Below, piece by piece: positions 18,013 to 25,353 of a DNA stretch of 64,000 nt. Made by a program: the position numbers and the translations under genes. The DNA is from Streptomyces griseofuscus. Its GTDB lineage: Bacteria > Actinomycetota > Actinomycetes > Streptomycetales > Streptomycetaceae. The first letter of the stretch is position 1. Each line of letters begins with the position of its first letter. The notes beneath the pieces were generated by a model. The model searched no databases, was not told the DNA's origin, and saw only the letters and a program-made list of their open reading frames with translations. The DNA lies in the NCBI RefSeq assembly GCF_014673495.1, contig NZ_CP051006.1, positions 4,030,001 through 4,094,000 on the forward strand. Reading direction: 5' to 3'.

Positions 18013-18708
18013 TCATGAGCTCCAGTCGAGCGGGGCCAGCTTCTCCCGGTCCCAGGGGCGCTCCCAGCCCGCGTAGTGCAGCAGCCGGTCGATCACCCCG
18101 GCCGTGAAACCCCACACAAGGGTCGATTCGACCTGGAATGCCGGACCCCGGAATCCGCTGGGGTGGACGACGGTGGTGCGGTTGGCGGGGTCCGTGAGAT
18201 CCGCCACGGGGACGGTGAACACCCGCGCCGTCTCGTTCGGGTCCACCGCGCCGACCGGGCTGGGCTCGCGCCACCAGCCGAGGACGGGGGTGACGACGAA
18301 GCGGCTGACCGGGATGTACAGCCGGGGCAGCACGGCGAACGGCTGCACACCGCGGGGGTCGAGCCCGGTCTCCTCCTCGGCCTCGCGCAGGGCGGCGCGC
18401 AGCGGGCCCTCGCCGAGCGGGTCGCCGTCCTCGGGGTCGAGGGAGCCGCCGGGGAAGGACGGCTGGCCCGCGTGCGAGCGCAGTGAGCCGGAGCGCTCCA
18501 TCAGCAGCAGTTCGGGGCCGCGGGCGCCCTCGCCGAACAGGATCAGCACGGCCGACTGACGGCCCGAGCCGTTCTCCGGCGGCAGGAAGCGGCTGAGCTG
18601 GAGGGGTTCGATGGTCTCGGCCGCGCGCGCGACCGGGTGCAGCCATTCCGGCAGCCCTCGGCCGTCCAGCACCACCGCGTCGCCTCGCGCCTCACTGGCC
18701 CACGTCAT
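18013..18708 (-). CDS. NUDIX hydrolase, CoA pyrophosphatase type
   Basis: 231 aa. The NUDIX box ends REAEEETGL, and the preceding LLLMERSGSLRSHAGQPSFP is the CoA-specific (NuCoA) motif. It should cleave CoA or oxidised CoA into 4'-phosphopantetheine and 3',5'-ADP. Cytosolic. GGGGGTGGGCG before the ATG gives a strong ribosome site. It follows marP on the same strand after 120 bases and may be the first gene of a two-gene unit with it. Confidence 0.9.
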   Translation of the reverse strand: MTWASEARGDAVVLDGRGLPEWLHPVARAAETIEPLQLSRFLPPENGSGRQSAVLILFGEGARGPELLLMERSGSLRSHAGQPSFPGGSLDPEDGDPLGEGPLRAALREAEEETGLDPRGVQPFAVLPRLYIPVSRFVVTPVLGWWREPSPVGAVDPNETARVFTVPVADLTDPANRTTVVHPSGFRGPAFQVESTLVWGFTAGVIDRLLHYAGWERPWDREKLAPLDWSS

Positions 18709-18763
18709 CGCCCACCCCCGTCATTCCGTGTCGTCCAACGCCGAGGGCGTCCAGTTCGTTCCG

Positions 18764-19786
18764 TCACGCGGCCCCCAGCGGCGGCGCGGGCCTGCCGCCC
18801 GCGTCCAGATAGGCCTGCGGCGGGTTGAGCCGCTGCCCCGGCAGGCCGCCCTTCTCGTACTTCAACAGCTTCTTCGCCTTCTCCGGGTCGGTCTCGCCCT
18901 CGCCGTAGGCCGGGCAGAGCGGGGCGATCGGGCAGGCGCCGCAGGCGGGCTTGCGGGCGTGGCAGATACGGCGGCCGTGCCAGATGACGTGGTGGGACAG
19001 ATCGGTCCAGTCGCTCTTGGGGAACAGCGCGCCGACCGCGGCCTCGATCTTGTCCGGGTCGGTCTCCTCGGTCCAGCGCCAGCGGCGCACCAGCCGCTGG
19101 AAGTGCGTGTCCACGGTGATCCCGGGCCGTCCGAAGGCGTTGCCGAGCACGACGAAGGCGGTCTTGCGGCCGACACCGGGCAGCTTGACCAGGTCCTCAA
19201 GACGCCCCGGCACCTCGCCGCCGAAGTCCTCCACCAGCGCCTTGGAGAGACCTATGACGGACCGGGTCTTGGCCCGGAAGAACCCGCAGGGGCGCAGGAT
19301 CTCCTCTACCTCCTCCGGGTTCGCGACGGCCAGGTCCTCGGGGGTGGGATAGCGGCCGAAGAGGCCGGGGGTGGTCTGGTTGACGCGCAGATCGGTGGTC
19401 TGGGCCGACAGGACGGTCGCGACCAGCAGCTGGAAGGGGTTCTCGAAGTCCAGCTCCGGGTGGGCGTACGGGTACACCTCGGCCAGCTCGCGGTTGATCC
19501 GGCGGGCCCGGCGGACCAGGGCGGTCCGCGACTCCTTGCCCGGTGGTGCGACGGCGACCTTCTCGGCGGGCGCGGCCTTCTTCACCGGGACCGATCCATC
19601 GGCGGCCACGGCCTTCCCGGCCGGGGCGACCTTCCGGCCCGAAACGGACTTCCCGGCCGGGGCGGCCTTTCGGGCGGAAGCGGACTTCTTGGCCGGTGCC
19701 GCCTTCTTCGTGGAAGGCGCCTTCGCGGCAGACACCGCCTTCCCGGCAGACTCTGCCTTTCCCACCGAACCGGTCTCTTCCGCCAT
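18764..19786 (-). CDS. nth: Endonuclease III with Lys/Ala-rich N-terminal extension
   Basis: 340 aa. DNA glycosylase/AP lyase of base-excision repair for oxidised pyrimidines. Helix-hairpin-helix with catalytic Lys in LPGVGRKTAFVV, catalytic Asp in ITVDTHFQRL, and a 4Fe-4S cluster from Cys-x6-Cys-x2-Cys-x5-Cys in CHARKPACGACPIAPLC. The catalytic part starts near residue 90; before it is a low-complexity tail of repeated KAAPAKK/GKAVSAAK units, likely for non-specific DNA binding. Start at the ATG at 19786 (MAEETGSVG), with AAAAAAGG upstream; another in-frame ATG lies 25 codons earlier without a site. Confidence 0.94.
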   Translation of the reverse strand: MAEETGSVGKAESAGKAVSAAKAPSTKKAAPAKKSASARKAAPAGKSVSGRKVAPAGKAVAADGSVPVKKAAPAEKVAVAPPGKESRTALVRRARRINRELAEVYPYAHPELDFENPFQLLVATVLSAQTTDLRVNQTTPGLFGRYPTPEDLAVANPEEVEEILRPCGFFRAKTRSVIGLSKALVEDFGGEVPGRLEDLVKLPGVGRKTAFVVLGNAFGRPGITVDTHFQRLVRRWRWTEETDPDKIEAAVGALFPKSDWTDLSHHVIWHGRRICHARKPACGACPIAPLCPAYGEGETDPEKAKKLLKYEKGGLPGQRLNPPQAYLDAGGRPAPPLGAA

Positions 19787-20008
19787 GTCAGCCTTTTTTC
19801 TACTTTTCCTACTGCCTCCGGGGCCCTGTTCGCCCACAGCGGAATCGCGACGTACAACCACCCGCTAAGCCCCCTTGGCCTGTGCTCTCACCGGTGATTT
19901 GGACACCCGGCCAGCCTAGAGCCCGGCACCGACATCCGCCCCGGACCCCGAAGATCGGCCCCCGATTGGACCCCTGACGCTTACCCCGGCACACCGGTGC
20001 GGCATCCT

Positions 20009-20022
20009 TGTGACAGATCACA
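20009..20022. promoter_or_regulatory. Candidate Crp autoregulatory site
   Basis: TGTGACAGATCACA is a perfect palindromic pair of TGTGA/TCACA half-sites, about 90 bases before the crp start. The half-sites are those recognised by Crp proteins, although spacing is four rather than six. It probably controls crp itself. Confidence 0.55.
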
Positions 20023-20111
20023 CTGTTTGGACCGTCCGGCAAAATGAGAACACGGTCCCTGGCACACAGGGGAGAAAGACCCCCCTGAGCAGGTCGACAA
20101 GGAGAAAACTC

Positions 20112-20786
20112 GTGGACGACGTTCTGCGGCGCAACCCGCTCTTCGCGGCGCTCGACGATGAGCAGGCCGCGGAGCTTCGCGCCTCGATGAGCGAGGTGAC
20201 CCTCGCTCGCGGCGACTCCCTGTTCCACGAGGGCGACCCGGGCGACCGCCTGTATGTCGTCACCGAGGGCAAGGTCAAGCTGCACCGCACCTCCCCCGAC
20301 GGCCGCGAGAACATGCTCGCCGTCGTCGGTCCCGGCGAGCTGATCGGCGAGCTGTCGCTGTTCGACCCGGGCCCGCGCACGGCCACCGCGACCGCGCTGA
20401 CCGAGGTCAAGCTGCTCGGCCTCGGCCACGGCGACCTCCAGCCCTGGCTGAACGCCCGCCCCGAGGTGGCAGGCGCCCTGCTGCGCGCCGTCGCCCGCCG
20501 ACTGCGCAAGACCAATGACGCCATGTCCGACCTGGTCTTCTCCGATGTCCCCGGCCGTGTGGCGCGCGCCCTGCTCGACCTGTCGCGCCGCTTCGGCGTG
20601 CAGTCCGAAGAGGGCATCCATGTCGTCCACGACCTCACCCAGGAGGAGCTGGCCCAGCTGGTGGGCGCCTCCCGCGAGACCGTCAACAAGGCCCTGGCCG
20701 ACTTCGCCCAGCGCGGCTGGCTGCGCCTGGAGGCGCGCGCGGTCATCCTGCTGGACGTGGAGCGACTGGCCAAGCGGTCCCGCTGA
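20112..20786 (+). CDS. crp: Crp/Fnr-family transcription regulator
   Basis: 224 aa, the same length as I recall for Streptomyces Crp. GTG start at 20112 with AGGAG eight bases upstream. The N-terminal cyclic-nucleotide-binding fold (GDSLFHEGDPGDRLYVV, and the phosphate cassette GELIGELSLFDPGPRTATA) is joined by a long helix to a C-terminal winged helix (TQEELAQLVGASRETVNKALADF). In Streptomyces Crp controls germination, development and antibiotic output. Monocistronic, with its own hairpin terminator. Confidence 0.95.
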   Translation: MDDVLRRNPLFAALDDEQAAELRASMSEVTLARGDSLFHEGDPGDRLYVVTEGKVKLHRTSPDGRENMLAVVGPGELIGELSLFDPGPRTATATALTEVKLLGLGHGDLQPWLNARPEVAGALLRAVARRLRKTNDAMSDLVFSDVPGRVARALLDLSRRFGVQSEEGIHVVHDLTQEELAQLVGASRETVNKALADFAQRGWLRLEARAVILLDVERLAKRSR

Positions 20787-20812
20787 CCCGCGGTCCTTCC
20801 CCGTACGACGTC

Positions 20813-20843
20813 CAGGGCGCGGCTTTTCAAGGGCCGCGCCCTG
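20813..20843 (+). terminator. Terminator of crp
   Basis: A perfect 11-bp stem (CAGGGCGCGGC at 20813-20823 with 20833-20843) and a TTTTCAAGG loop, 26 bases after the crp stop. Confidence 0.8.
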
Positions 20844-20904
20844 AGCCGTTCCTCCCGGCACAAACCCGCTGCCCCGGCCCGGTCGGGCACGGCAGGATGG
20901 CCCC

Positions 20905-21744
20905 ATGCCCGGACCGCCCGCCCCACCCCGCCCGCACGGCCTCGACCCCGATGGCTTCTTCCTGCGTGAGGGCTCCCTCGCGCGCGTGCCCGCCGCCTTC
21001 CGGCCGGTCGTGGCCGCCGTACGGAAGCGGTTGCCGGAGATCTTCGGGGCGCGGCTGGACGGCGCGTACCTCTACGGGTCGATCCCCCGGGGCACCGCGC
21101 GGGTGGGCCGCAGCGACCTGGACCTGCTGATCGTCCTGCGCGAGGAACCGGCCGACGCCGACCGTGCCGCCGTACGAGCCCTCGGCGAGGCCCTTGACCG
21201 GGAGTTCCCGGAGATCGACGGGGCCGGGACGCTGCTGTACGGCCGGGAGCGGCTGCTGAGCGAGCCGGAGCGGTACGACATGGGCTGGTTCCTGGCCTGC
21301 CTGTGCACACCGCTGCTCGGGGACGACCTGGCCGAGCTGCTGCCCCGCTACCGCCCCGACTCCCTGCTGGCCCGTGAGACCAACGGCGACCTCGCCCGGC
21401 TGCTGCCCCGCTGGCGGGAGCGGATCGCGGCCGCCGGGGACGACGAGGCGGCCCGGCGGCGCCTGGTGCGCTTCATCTCCCGCCATCTCGTCCGCACCGG
21501 CTTCACGCTCGTGATGACCCGCTGGAACGGCTGGACGAGCGATCTGCGCGAGATGGCCGAGGTCTGCGGTGCGTACTACCCCGAGCGGGCCGCCCAGCTG
21601 CTTACGGCGGCGGAGTACGGCCGCGAGCCCGTGGGCGACCCCCGGGTGCTGCGCGGCCATGTGGACGACCTGGGGCCCTGGCTCGCCGCCGAGTACGCGC
21701 GCGTGCACGGCGTGAAGAGCCCGGGGCCGGAAGAGAGCCCCTAG
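20905..21744 (+). CDS. Nucleotidyltransferase-domain protein
   Basis: 279 aa. Pol-beta-type nucleotidyltransferase motif YGSIPRGTARVGRSDLDLLI (GS...R...D-x-D) at about 57-75, followed by a helical C-terminal half. Such proteins move NMPs to antibiotics, proteins or RNA; minimal forms serve as MNT antitoxins, but no HEPN partner is adjacent and the C-terminal half here is larger. -10-like CAGGAT ends six bases before the ATG, so a leaderless mRNA is likely. Substrate unknown. Confidence 0.8.
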   Translation: MPGPPAPPRPHGLDPDGFFLREGSLARVPAAFRPVVAAVRKRLPEIFGARLDGAYLYGSIPRGTARVGRSDLDLLIVLREEPADADRAAVRALGEALDREFPEIDGAGTLLYGRERLLSEPERYDMGWFLACLCTPLLGDDLAELLPRYRPDSLLARETNGDLARLLPRWRERIAAAGDDEAARRRLVRFISRHLVRTGFTLVMTRWNGWTSDLREMAEVCGAYYPERAAQLLTAAEYGREPVGDPRVLRGHVDDLGPWLAAEYARVHGVKSPGPEESP

Positions 21745-21818
21745 GGTCTTTCGTCCGGATCAGGCCGGATCAGGCACCAGAGCCCGCGAGCCCGGCGTGA
21801 TCCGAACGAGAGGCCCTA
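21742..21818. terminator. Bidirectional hairpin bounded by two stop codons
   Basis: Inverted 21-base arms at 21742-21762 and 21798-21818 differ at three positions, mostly allowing G-U pairs. The left arm starts with the TAG of the nucleotidyltransferase gene and the right arm ends with the complement of the MBL gene's TAG. It should terminate both convergent genes. GGGTCTTTCGTCCGGATCA resembles an intergenic repeat I have seen in other Streptomyces. Confidence 0.75.
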
Positions 21819-22646
21819 GATCAGGCCGTGCTCGCCGAGGTACTCCAGCTGGGCGCGGACCGAGAGTTCCGCGGCCGGCCACAGGGAGCGGTCCACGTCG
21901 GCGTAGACATGGGCGACGACATCGGCCGCGCCGCGGTGGCCGTTCTCGACGGCGGTCTCCACCTGGGCGAGCCGGTGGGCACGGTGGGCGAGATAGAACT
22001 CCACGGCACCCTGGGCGTCCTCCAGGACCGGTCCGTGCCCCGGCAGCACGGTGTGCACGCCGTCGTCCACGGTGAGGGAGCGCAGCCGGCGCAGGGAGTC
22101 CAGGTAGTCGCCGAGCCGCCCGTCGGGGTGCGCCACCATCGTCGTACCGCGCCCGAGGATGGTGTCGCCGGTCAGCACCGCCCGGTCGGCCGGGAGGTGG
22201 AAGGACAGCGAGTCCGAGGTGTGCCCGGGGGTCGGTACGACCCTCAGCTCCAGGCCGCCGGTGGTGATCACGTCGCCCGCGGCCAGGCCCTCGTCGCCGA
22301 GGCGGAGCGCCGGGTCCAGGGCCCGCACCCGGGTGCCGGTCAGCTCGGCGAAGCGGCCCGCGCCCTCGGCGTGGTCCGCGTGCCCGTGCGTGAGCAGGGT
22401 CAGGGCTATCCGGCGGCCCGCCTTCTCCGCCGTGTCCACGACCGCGCGCAGATGGCCCTCGTCCAGCGGGCCCGGGTCGATCACCACGGCCAGATCGGAG
22501 TCCGGCTCGGCGAGGATCCAGGTGTTGGTGCCGTCCAGGGTCATCGCGGAGGGGTTGGGCGCGAGGACGTTGAGGGCCCGCGCGGTGGCGGGTCCGGAGC
22601 CGACCACGCCCCTGGGCTGGCCGGGCAGCGCGCTCGCGTCGGTCAT
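21816..22646 (-). CDS. MBL-fold metallo-hydrolase
   Basis: 276 aa from the ATG at 22646, which overlaps the upstream NUDIX stop by 4 nt. Metal motif THGHADHAEG, later His in PTPGHTSDS, Asp in LTGDTILGRG and His in LPGHGPVLED complete a binuclear zinc site. The C-terminal helical extension resembles the LACTB2-like group (endoribonuclease or hydrolase). Coupled to the NUDIX gene, so the two may act in one clean-up pathway. Substrate not determinable. Confidence 0.88.
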   Translation of the reverse strand: MTDASALPGQPRGVVGSGPATARALNVLAPNPSAMTLDGTNTWILAEPDSDLAVVIDPGPLDEGHLRAVVDTAEKAGRRIALTLLTHGHADHAEGAGRFAELTGTRVRALDPALRLGDEGLAAGDVITTGGLELRVVPTPGHTSDSLSFHLPADRAVLTGDTILGRGTTMVAHPDGRLGDYLDSLRRLRSLTVDDGVHTVLPGHGPVLEDAQGAVEFYLAHRAHRLAQVETAVENGHRGAADVVAHVYADVDRSLWPAAELSVRAQLEYLGEHGLI

Positions 22647-23536
22647 GCGCGGCCTCCCCCGGTCGCGTCGGCGGGCGCCGAGCTCGACGGAACGTGCTTG
22701 GTGAACTCCTCGTGCCCCGGCCAGGACAGCACGATCTCGCCGTCCCGGAGCCGGGCGGTGGCCTGCACCGGCGTCAGATCGCGCGCGGCGGCGGCCGCGA
22801 GGGCCTCGGCGGCGGTGCCGTACGGCAGCAGCTCGCGCAGCGCGGCGATGGTGGGCGGCATCATCAGCAGCTCGCCCCGGTCGTACCCGGCGGCGGCCTC
22901 GGCCGGGCGGATCCACACCGTGCGGTCGGCCTCCGTGGAGGCGTTCCGGGTGCGCTGCCCTGCGGGGAGGACGGCCGCGAAGAACCAGGTGTCGTAGCGG
23001 CGCGACTCGAACTCCGGGGTGATCCAGCGCGCCCAGGCGCCCAGCAGGTCCGAGCGCAGCACCAGGCCGCGCCGGTGCAGGAACTCGGCGAAGGACTGCT
23101 CACGCGCGACCAGGGCGGCGCGGTCCGCCTCCCAGTCGTCGCCCGTGGTGTCGCCGACGACCGAGTCCGGGTCGGGCCCGGCGAGCAGGACTCCCGCCTC
23201 CTCGTACGTCTCCCGGACCGCCGCGCAGACGATCGCCTGCGCGCCGGCCTCGTCCACCCCGAGCCGCTCGGCCCAGGACGCGCGCGGCGGGCCCGCCCAG
23301 CGGATCCGCGTGTCGTCGTCGCGCGGGTCGACGCCGCCCCCGGGATACGCGTACGCGCCTCCGGCGAAGGCCATGGAGGCGCGTCTGCGCAGCATGTGGA
23401 CGGCCGGTCCGGCCTCGGTGTCCTTCAGCAGGAGCACCGTCGCCGCGCGCTTGGGGGACACCGGGGTGAGGGTGCCGTCCGCGAGCGCGCGGATGCGGTC
23501 CGGCCACTCCGGGGGGTACCACTGACCGTTCGCCAT
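22643..23536 (-). CDS. NUDIX hydrolase (NUDT19/RNA-capping-like long form)
   Basis: 297 aa. The NUDIX box ends RETYEEAGV; the preceding PGGGVDPRDDD and a long insertion between box halves are typical of the NUDT19-like family that hydrolyses CoA derivatives and similar diphosphates. The first gene of a two-gene operon with the MBL hydrolase (ATGA overlap). -10-like TAGCCT ends six bases before the ATG, so the transcript is probably leaderless. Confidence 0.85.
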   Translation of the reverse strand: MANGQWYPPEWPDRIRALADGTLTPVSPKRAATVLLLKDTEAGPAVHMLRRRASMAFAGGAYAYPGGGVDPRDDDTRIRWAGPPRASWAERLGVDEAGAQAIVCAAVRETYEEAGVLLAGPDPDSVVGDTTGDDWEADRAALVAREQSFAEFLHRRGLVLRSDLLGAWARWITPEFESRRYDTWFFAAVLPAGQRTRNASTEADRTVWIRPAEAAAGYDRGELLMMPPTIAALRELLPYGTAAEALAAAAARDLTPVQATARLRDGEIVLSWPGHEEFTKHVPSSSAPADATGGGRA

Positions 23537-23611
23537 GGCCGGAGGCTATCCCGTGTAGGGCGAATGTTCGAGAGGTACCCGAGGTGCCGGAGCGGTGCGG
23601 GCGATGCCGGT

Positions 23612-23661
23612 GGTACGGATGCGGCGGGGCTACGGACGGTACGGGTGCGGCGGGGCTACGG
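23612..23661. repeat. Direct repeat copying the RidA 3' end
   Basis: Two 24-bp copies (23612-23635 and 23638-23661) differing at one base. The right copy contains the last codons and stop of ridA; the left copy lies just past the stop. Confidence 0.85.
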
Positions 23662-24120
23662 AACCAGCTCGACCTGGATCTCGACCTCGACCGGCGCGTC
23701 CATCGGGAGCACCGCGACACCGACCGCGCTGCGGGCGTGCACGCCCTTGTCGCCGAGGGCCTCGGCGAGCAGCTCGCTGGCGCCGTTGATCACACCGGGC
23801 TGCCCGGTGAAGTCGGCCGCGGAGGCGACGAACCCGGTGACCTTGACCACGCGCGCGATCCGGTCCAGGTCGCCGGCGACGGACTTCACGGCCGCCAGCG
23901 CGTTCAGCGCGCAGACGCGGGCCAGGTCCTTGGCCTCGTCGGCCGTGACCTCGGCGCCCACCTTGCCGGTGACGGGCAGCTTGCCCTCGACCATCGGCAG
24001 CTGGCCCGCGGTGTACACGTAGACACCGGACTGCACGGCCGGCTGGTAGGCGGCCAGCGGCGGTACGACCTCCGGCAGGCTCAGGCCCAGACCGGCCAGC
24101 TTCTCCTCGACCGCGCTCAT
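23656..24120 (-). CDS. ridA: RidA/YjgF-family protein
   Basis: 154 aa from the ATG at 24120, overlapping the DUF4177 stop by 4 nt. RidA proteins hydrolyse reactive 2-aminoacrylate and other imines to ketoacids plus ammonia, protecting PLP enzymes. The fold is seen in GVYVYTAGQLPMVEG, VCALNALAAVKSV and SAVGVAVLPMDAPVEVEIQ; the usual C-terminal catalytic Arg of RidA (in ARSAVGV) is present. Longer than the 130-aa archetype and so of a RidA paralogue subgroup. Its 3' end is duplicated just downstream. Confidence 0.88.
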   Translation of the reverse strand: MSAVEEKLAGLGLSLPEVVPPLAAYQPAVQSGVYVYTAGQLPMVEGKLPVTGKVGAEVTADEAKDLARVCALNALAAVKSVAGDLDRIARVVKVTGFVASAADFTGQPGVINGASELLAEALGDKGVHARSAVGVAVLPMDAPVEVEIQVELVP

Positions 24121-24275
24121 GCCTGCTTCTCCCGCTTCAGGTAGGCGACCAGTTGCTCGGGGTTCGGCCCGGGCACGACCTGGACGAGCTCCCAGCCGTC
24201 CTCGCCCCAGTTGTCCAGAATCTGCTTCGTGGCATGGACGAGCAGCGGCACGGTTGAGTATTCCCACTTGGTCAT
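24117..24275 (-). CDS. DUF4177 small protein
   Basis: 52 aa (MTKWEYSTVPLLVHATKQ...). The WEY...V.LL......ILN.WG.DGWELVQV pattern is DUF4177. Cytosolic and of unknown function. First gene of a unit with ridA, overlapping it by 4 nt. TACAGT ends six bases before the ATG, so leaderless. An upstream in-frame ATG at 24305 lacks support. Conserved in front of ArsA-like genes in Streptomyces. Confidence 0.85.
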   Translation of the reverse strand: MTKWEYSTVPLLVHATKQILDNWGEDGWELVQVVPGPNPEQLVAYLKREKQA

Positions 24276-24375
24276 GGGCCGACTGTATCCGCTGTGACCG
24301 ATCACTCCCTCGTCGTCTCCCCGTTATCCACAGCCTCCCGCGTGACGGTCGGCCGGACTGGTTAGTCTCGAAGAC

Positions 24376-25353
24376 GTGAGCAGGCTCCAGGTCGTCAGCG
24401 GCAAGGGCGGGACCGGAAAGACGACGGTCGCCGCCGCACTCGCGCTGGCCCTCGCGACCGAGGGGAAGCGGACGCTTCTCGTGGAGGTCGAGGGCCGGCA
24501 GGGCATCGCACAGCTCTTCGAGACGGAGGCGTTGCCGTACGAGGAGCGGAAGATCGCGGTGGCTCCCGGGGGCGGGGAGGTGTACGCACTGGCCATAGAC
24601 CCCGAACTGGCCCTTCTGGACTACCTCCAGATGTTCTACAAGCTGGGCGGCGCGGGCAGAGCCCTGAAGAAGCTCGGCGCCATCGACTTCGCCACCACCA
24701 TCGCGCCCGGCATCCGGGACGTCCTGCTCACCGGCAAGGCGTGCGAGGCGGTGCGCCGCAAGGACCGCGCCGGCCGGTTCGTCTACGACTACGTGGTCAT
24801 GGACGCGCCCCCGACCGGCCGTGTCACCCGCTTCCTCAATGTGAACGACGAGGTGGCGGGCCTGGCGAAGATCGGCCCGATACACAATCAGGCGCAGGCC
24901 GTGATGCGGGTCCTCAAGTCTCCGGAGACCGCGGTGCACCTGGTGACGCTGCTGGAGGAGATGCCGGTCCAGGAGACCGCCGACGGCATCGCCGAACTGC
25001 GCTCGGCGCGGCTGCCGGTGGGCCGGGTCATCGTGAACATGGTGCGGCCCGAGGTGTTGGACGCCGCCGATCTGGAACTCGTACGGACGGTGGACCACTC
25101 CGCCATGGCCCGGTCCCTGTCGGCCGCCGGCCTCGGCGGCGCGCGGCGCGGCGGCAACGCGGAGAAACTGGTGGACCCGCTGCTCGCCCAGGCCGCGGAG
25201 TACGCCGAGCGGCACGCCCTGGAGCAGGAGCAGCGCGGTGTGCTCGGCGAGCTGGGCCTGCCCCTGCACGAACTGCCGCTGCTCGCCGAGGGAATGGACC
25301 TGGCGGGCCTGTACGAACTCGCCGCCGAGCTGCGCGAGCAGGAGGTGTCATGA
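24376..25353 (+). CDS. ArsA/GET3-like ATPase, first of a pair
   Basis: 325 aa. Walker A VSGKGGTGKTT, switch LVEVEGRQG and VVMDAPPTGR place it in the ArsA/GET3 group of P-loop ATPases. There is no CXXC or arsenite-binding Cys triad, so anion pumping is unlikely. GTG start; TAGTCT ends seven bases before it. Stop overlaps the next gene by 4 nt. In Streptomyces and mycobacteria this pair sits immediately before the WhiB gene, suggesting a complex with a role near cell division or redox. That link is inference. Confidence 0.87.
   Translation: MSRLQVVSGKGGTGKTTVAAALALALATEGKRTLLVEVEGRQGIAQLFETEALPYEERKIAVAPGGGEVYALAIDPELALLDYLQMFYKLGGAGRALKKLGAIDFATTIAPGIRDVLLTGKACEAVRRKDRAGRFVYDYVVMDAPPTGRVTRFLNVNDEVAGLAKIGPIHNQAQAVMRVLKSPETAVHLVTLLEEMPVQETADGIAELRSARLPVGRVIVNMVRPEVLDAADLELVRTVDHSAMARSLSAAGLGGARRGGNAEKLVDPLLAQAAEYAERHALEQEQRGVLGELGLPLHELPLLAEGMDLAGLYELAAELREQEVS

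Noticed and set aside
24328..24338. DnaA box TTATCCACA upstream of the ArsA-like gene
   Set aside because: A single box, no cluster and no dnaA/dnaN context; not an origin.
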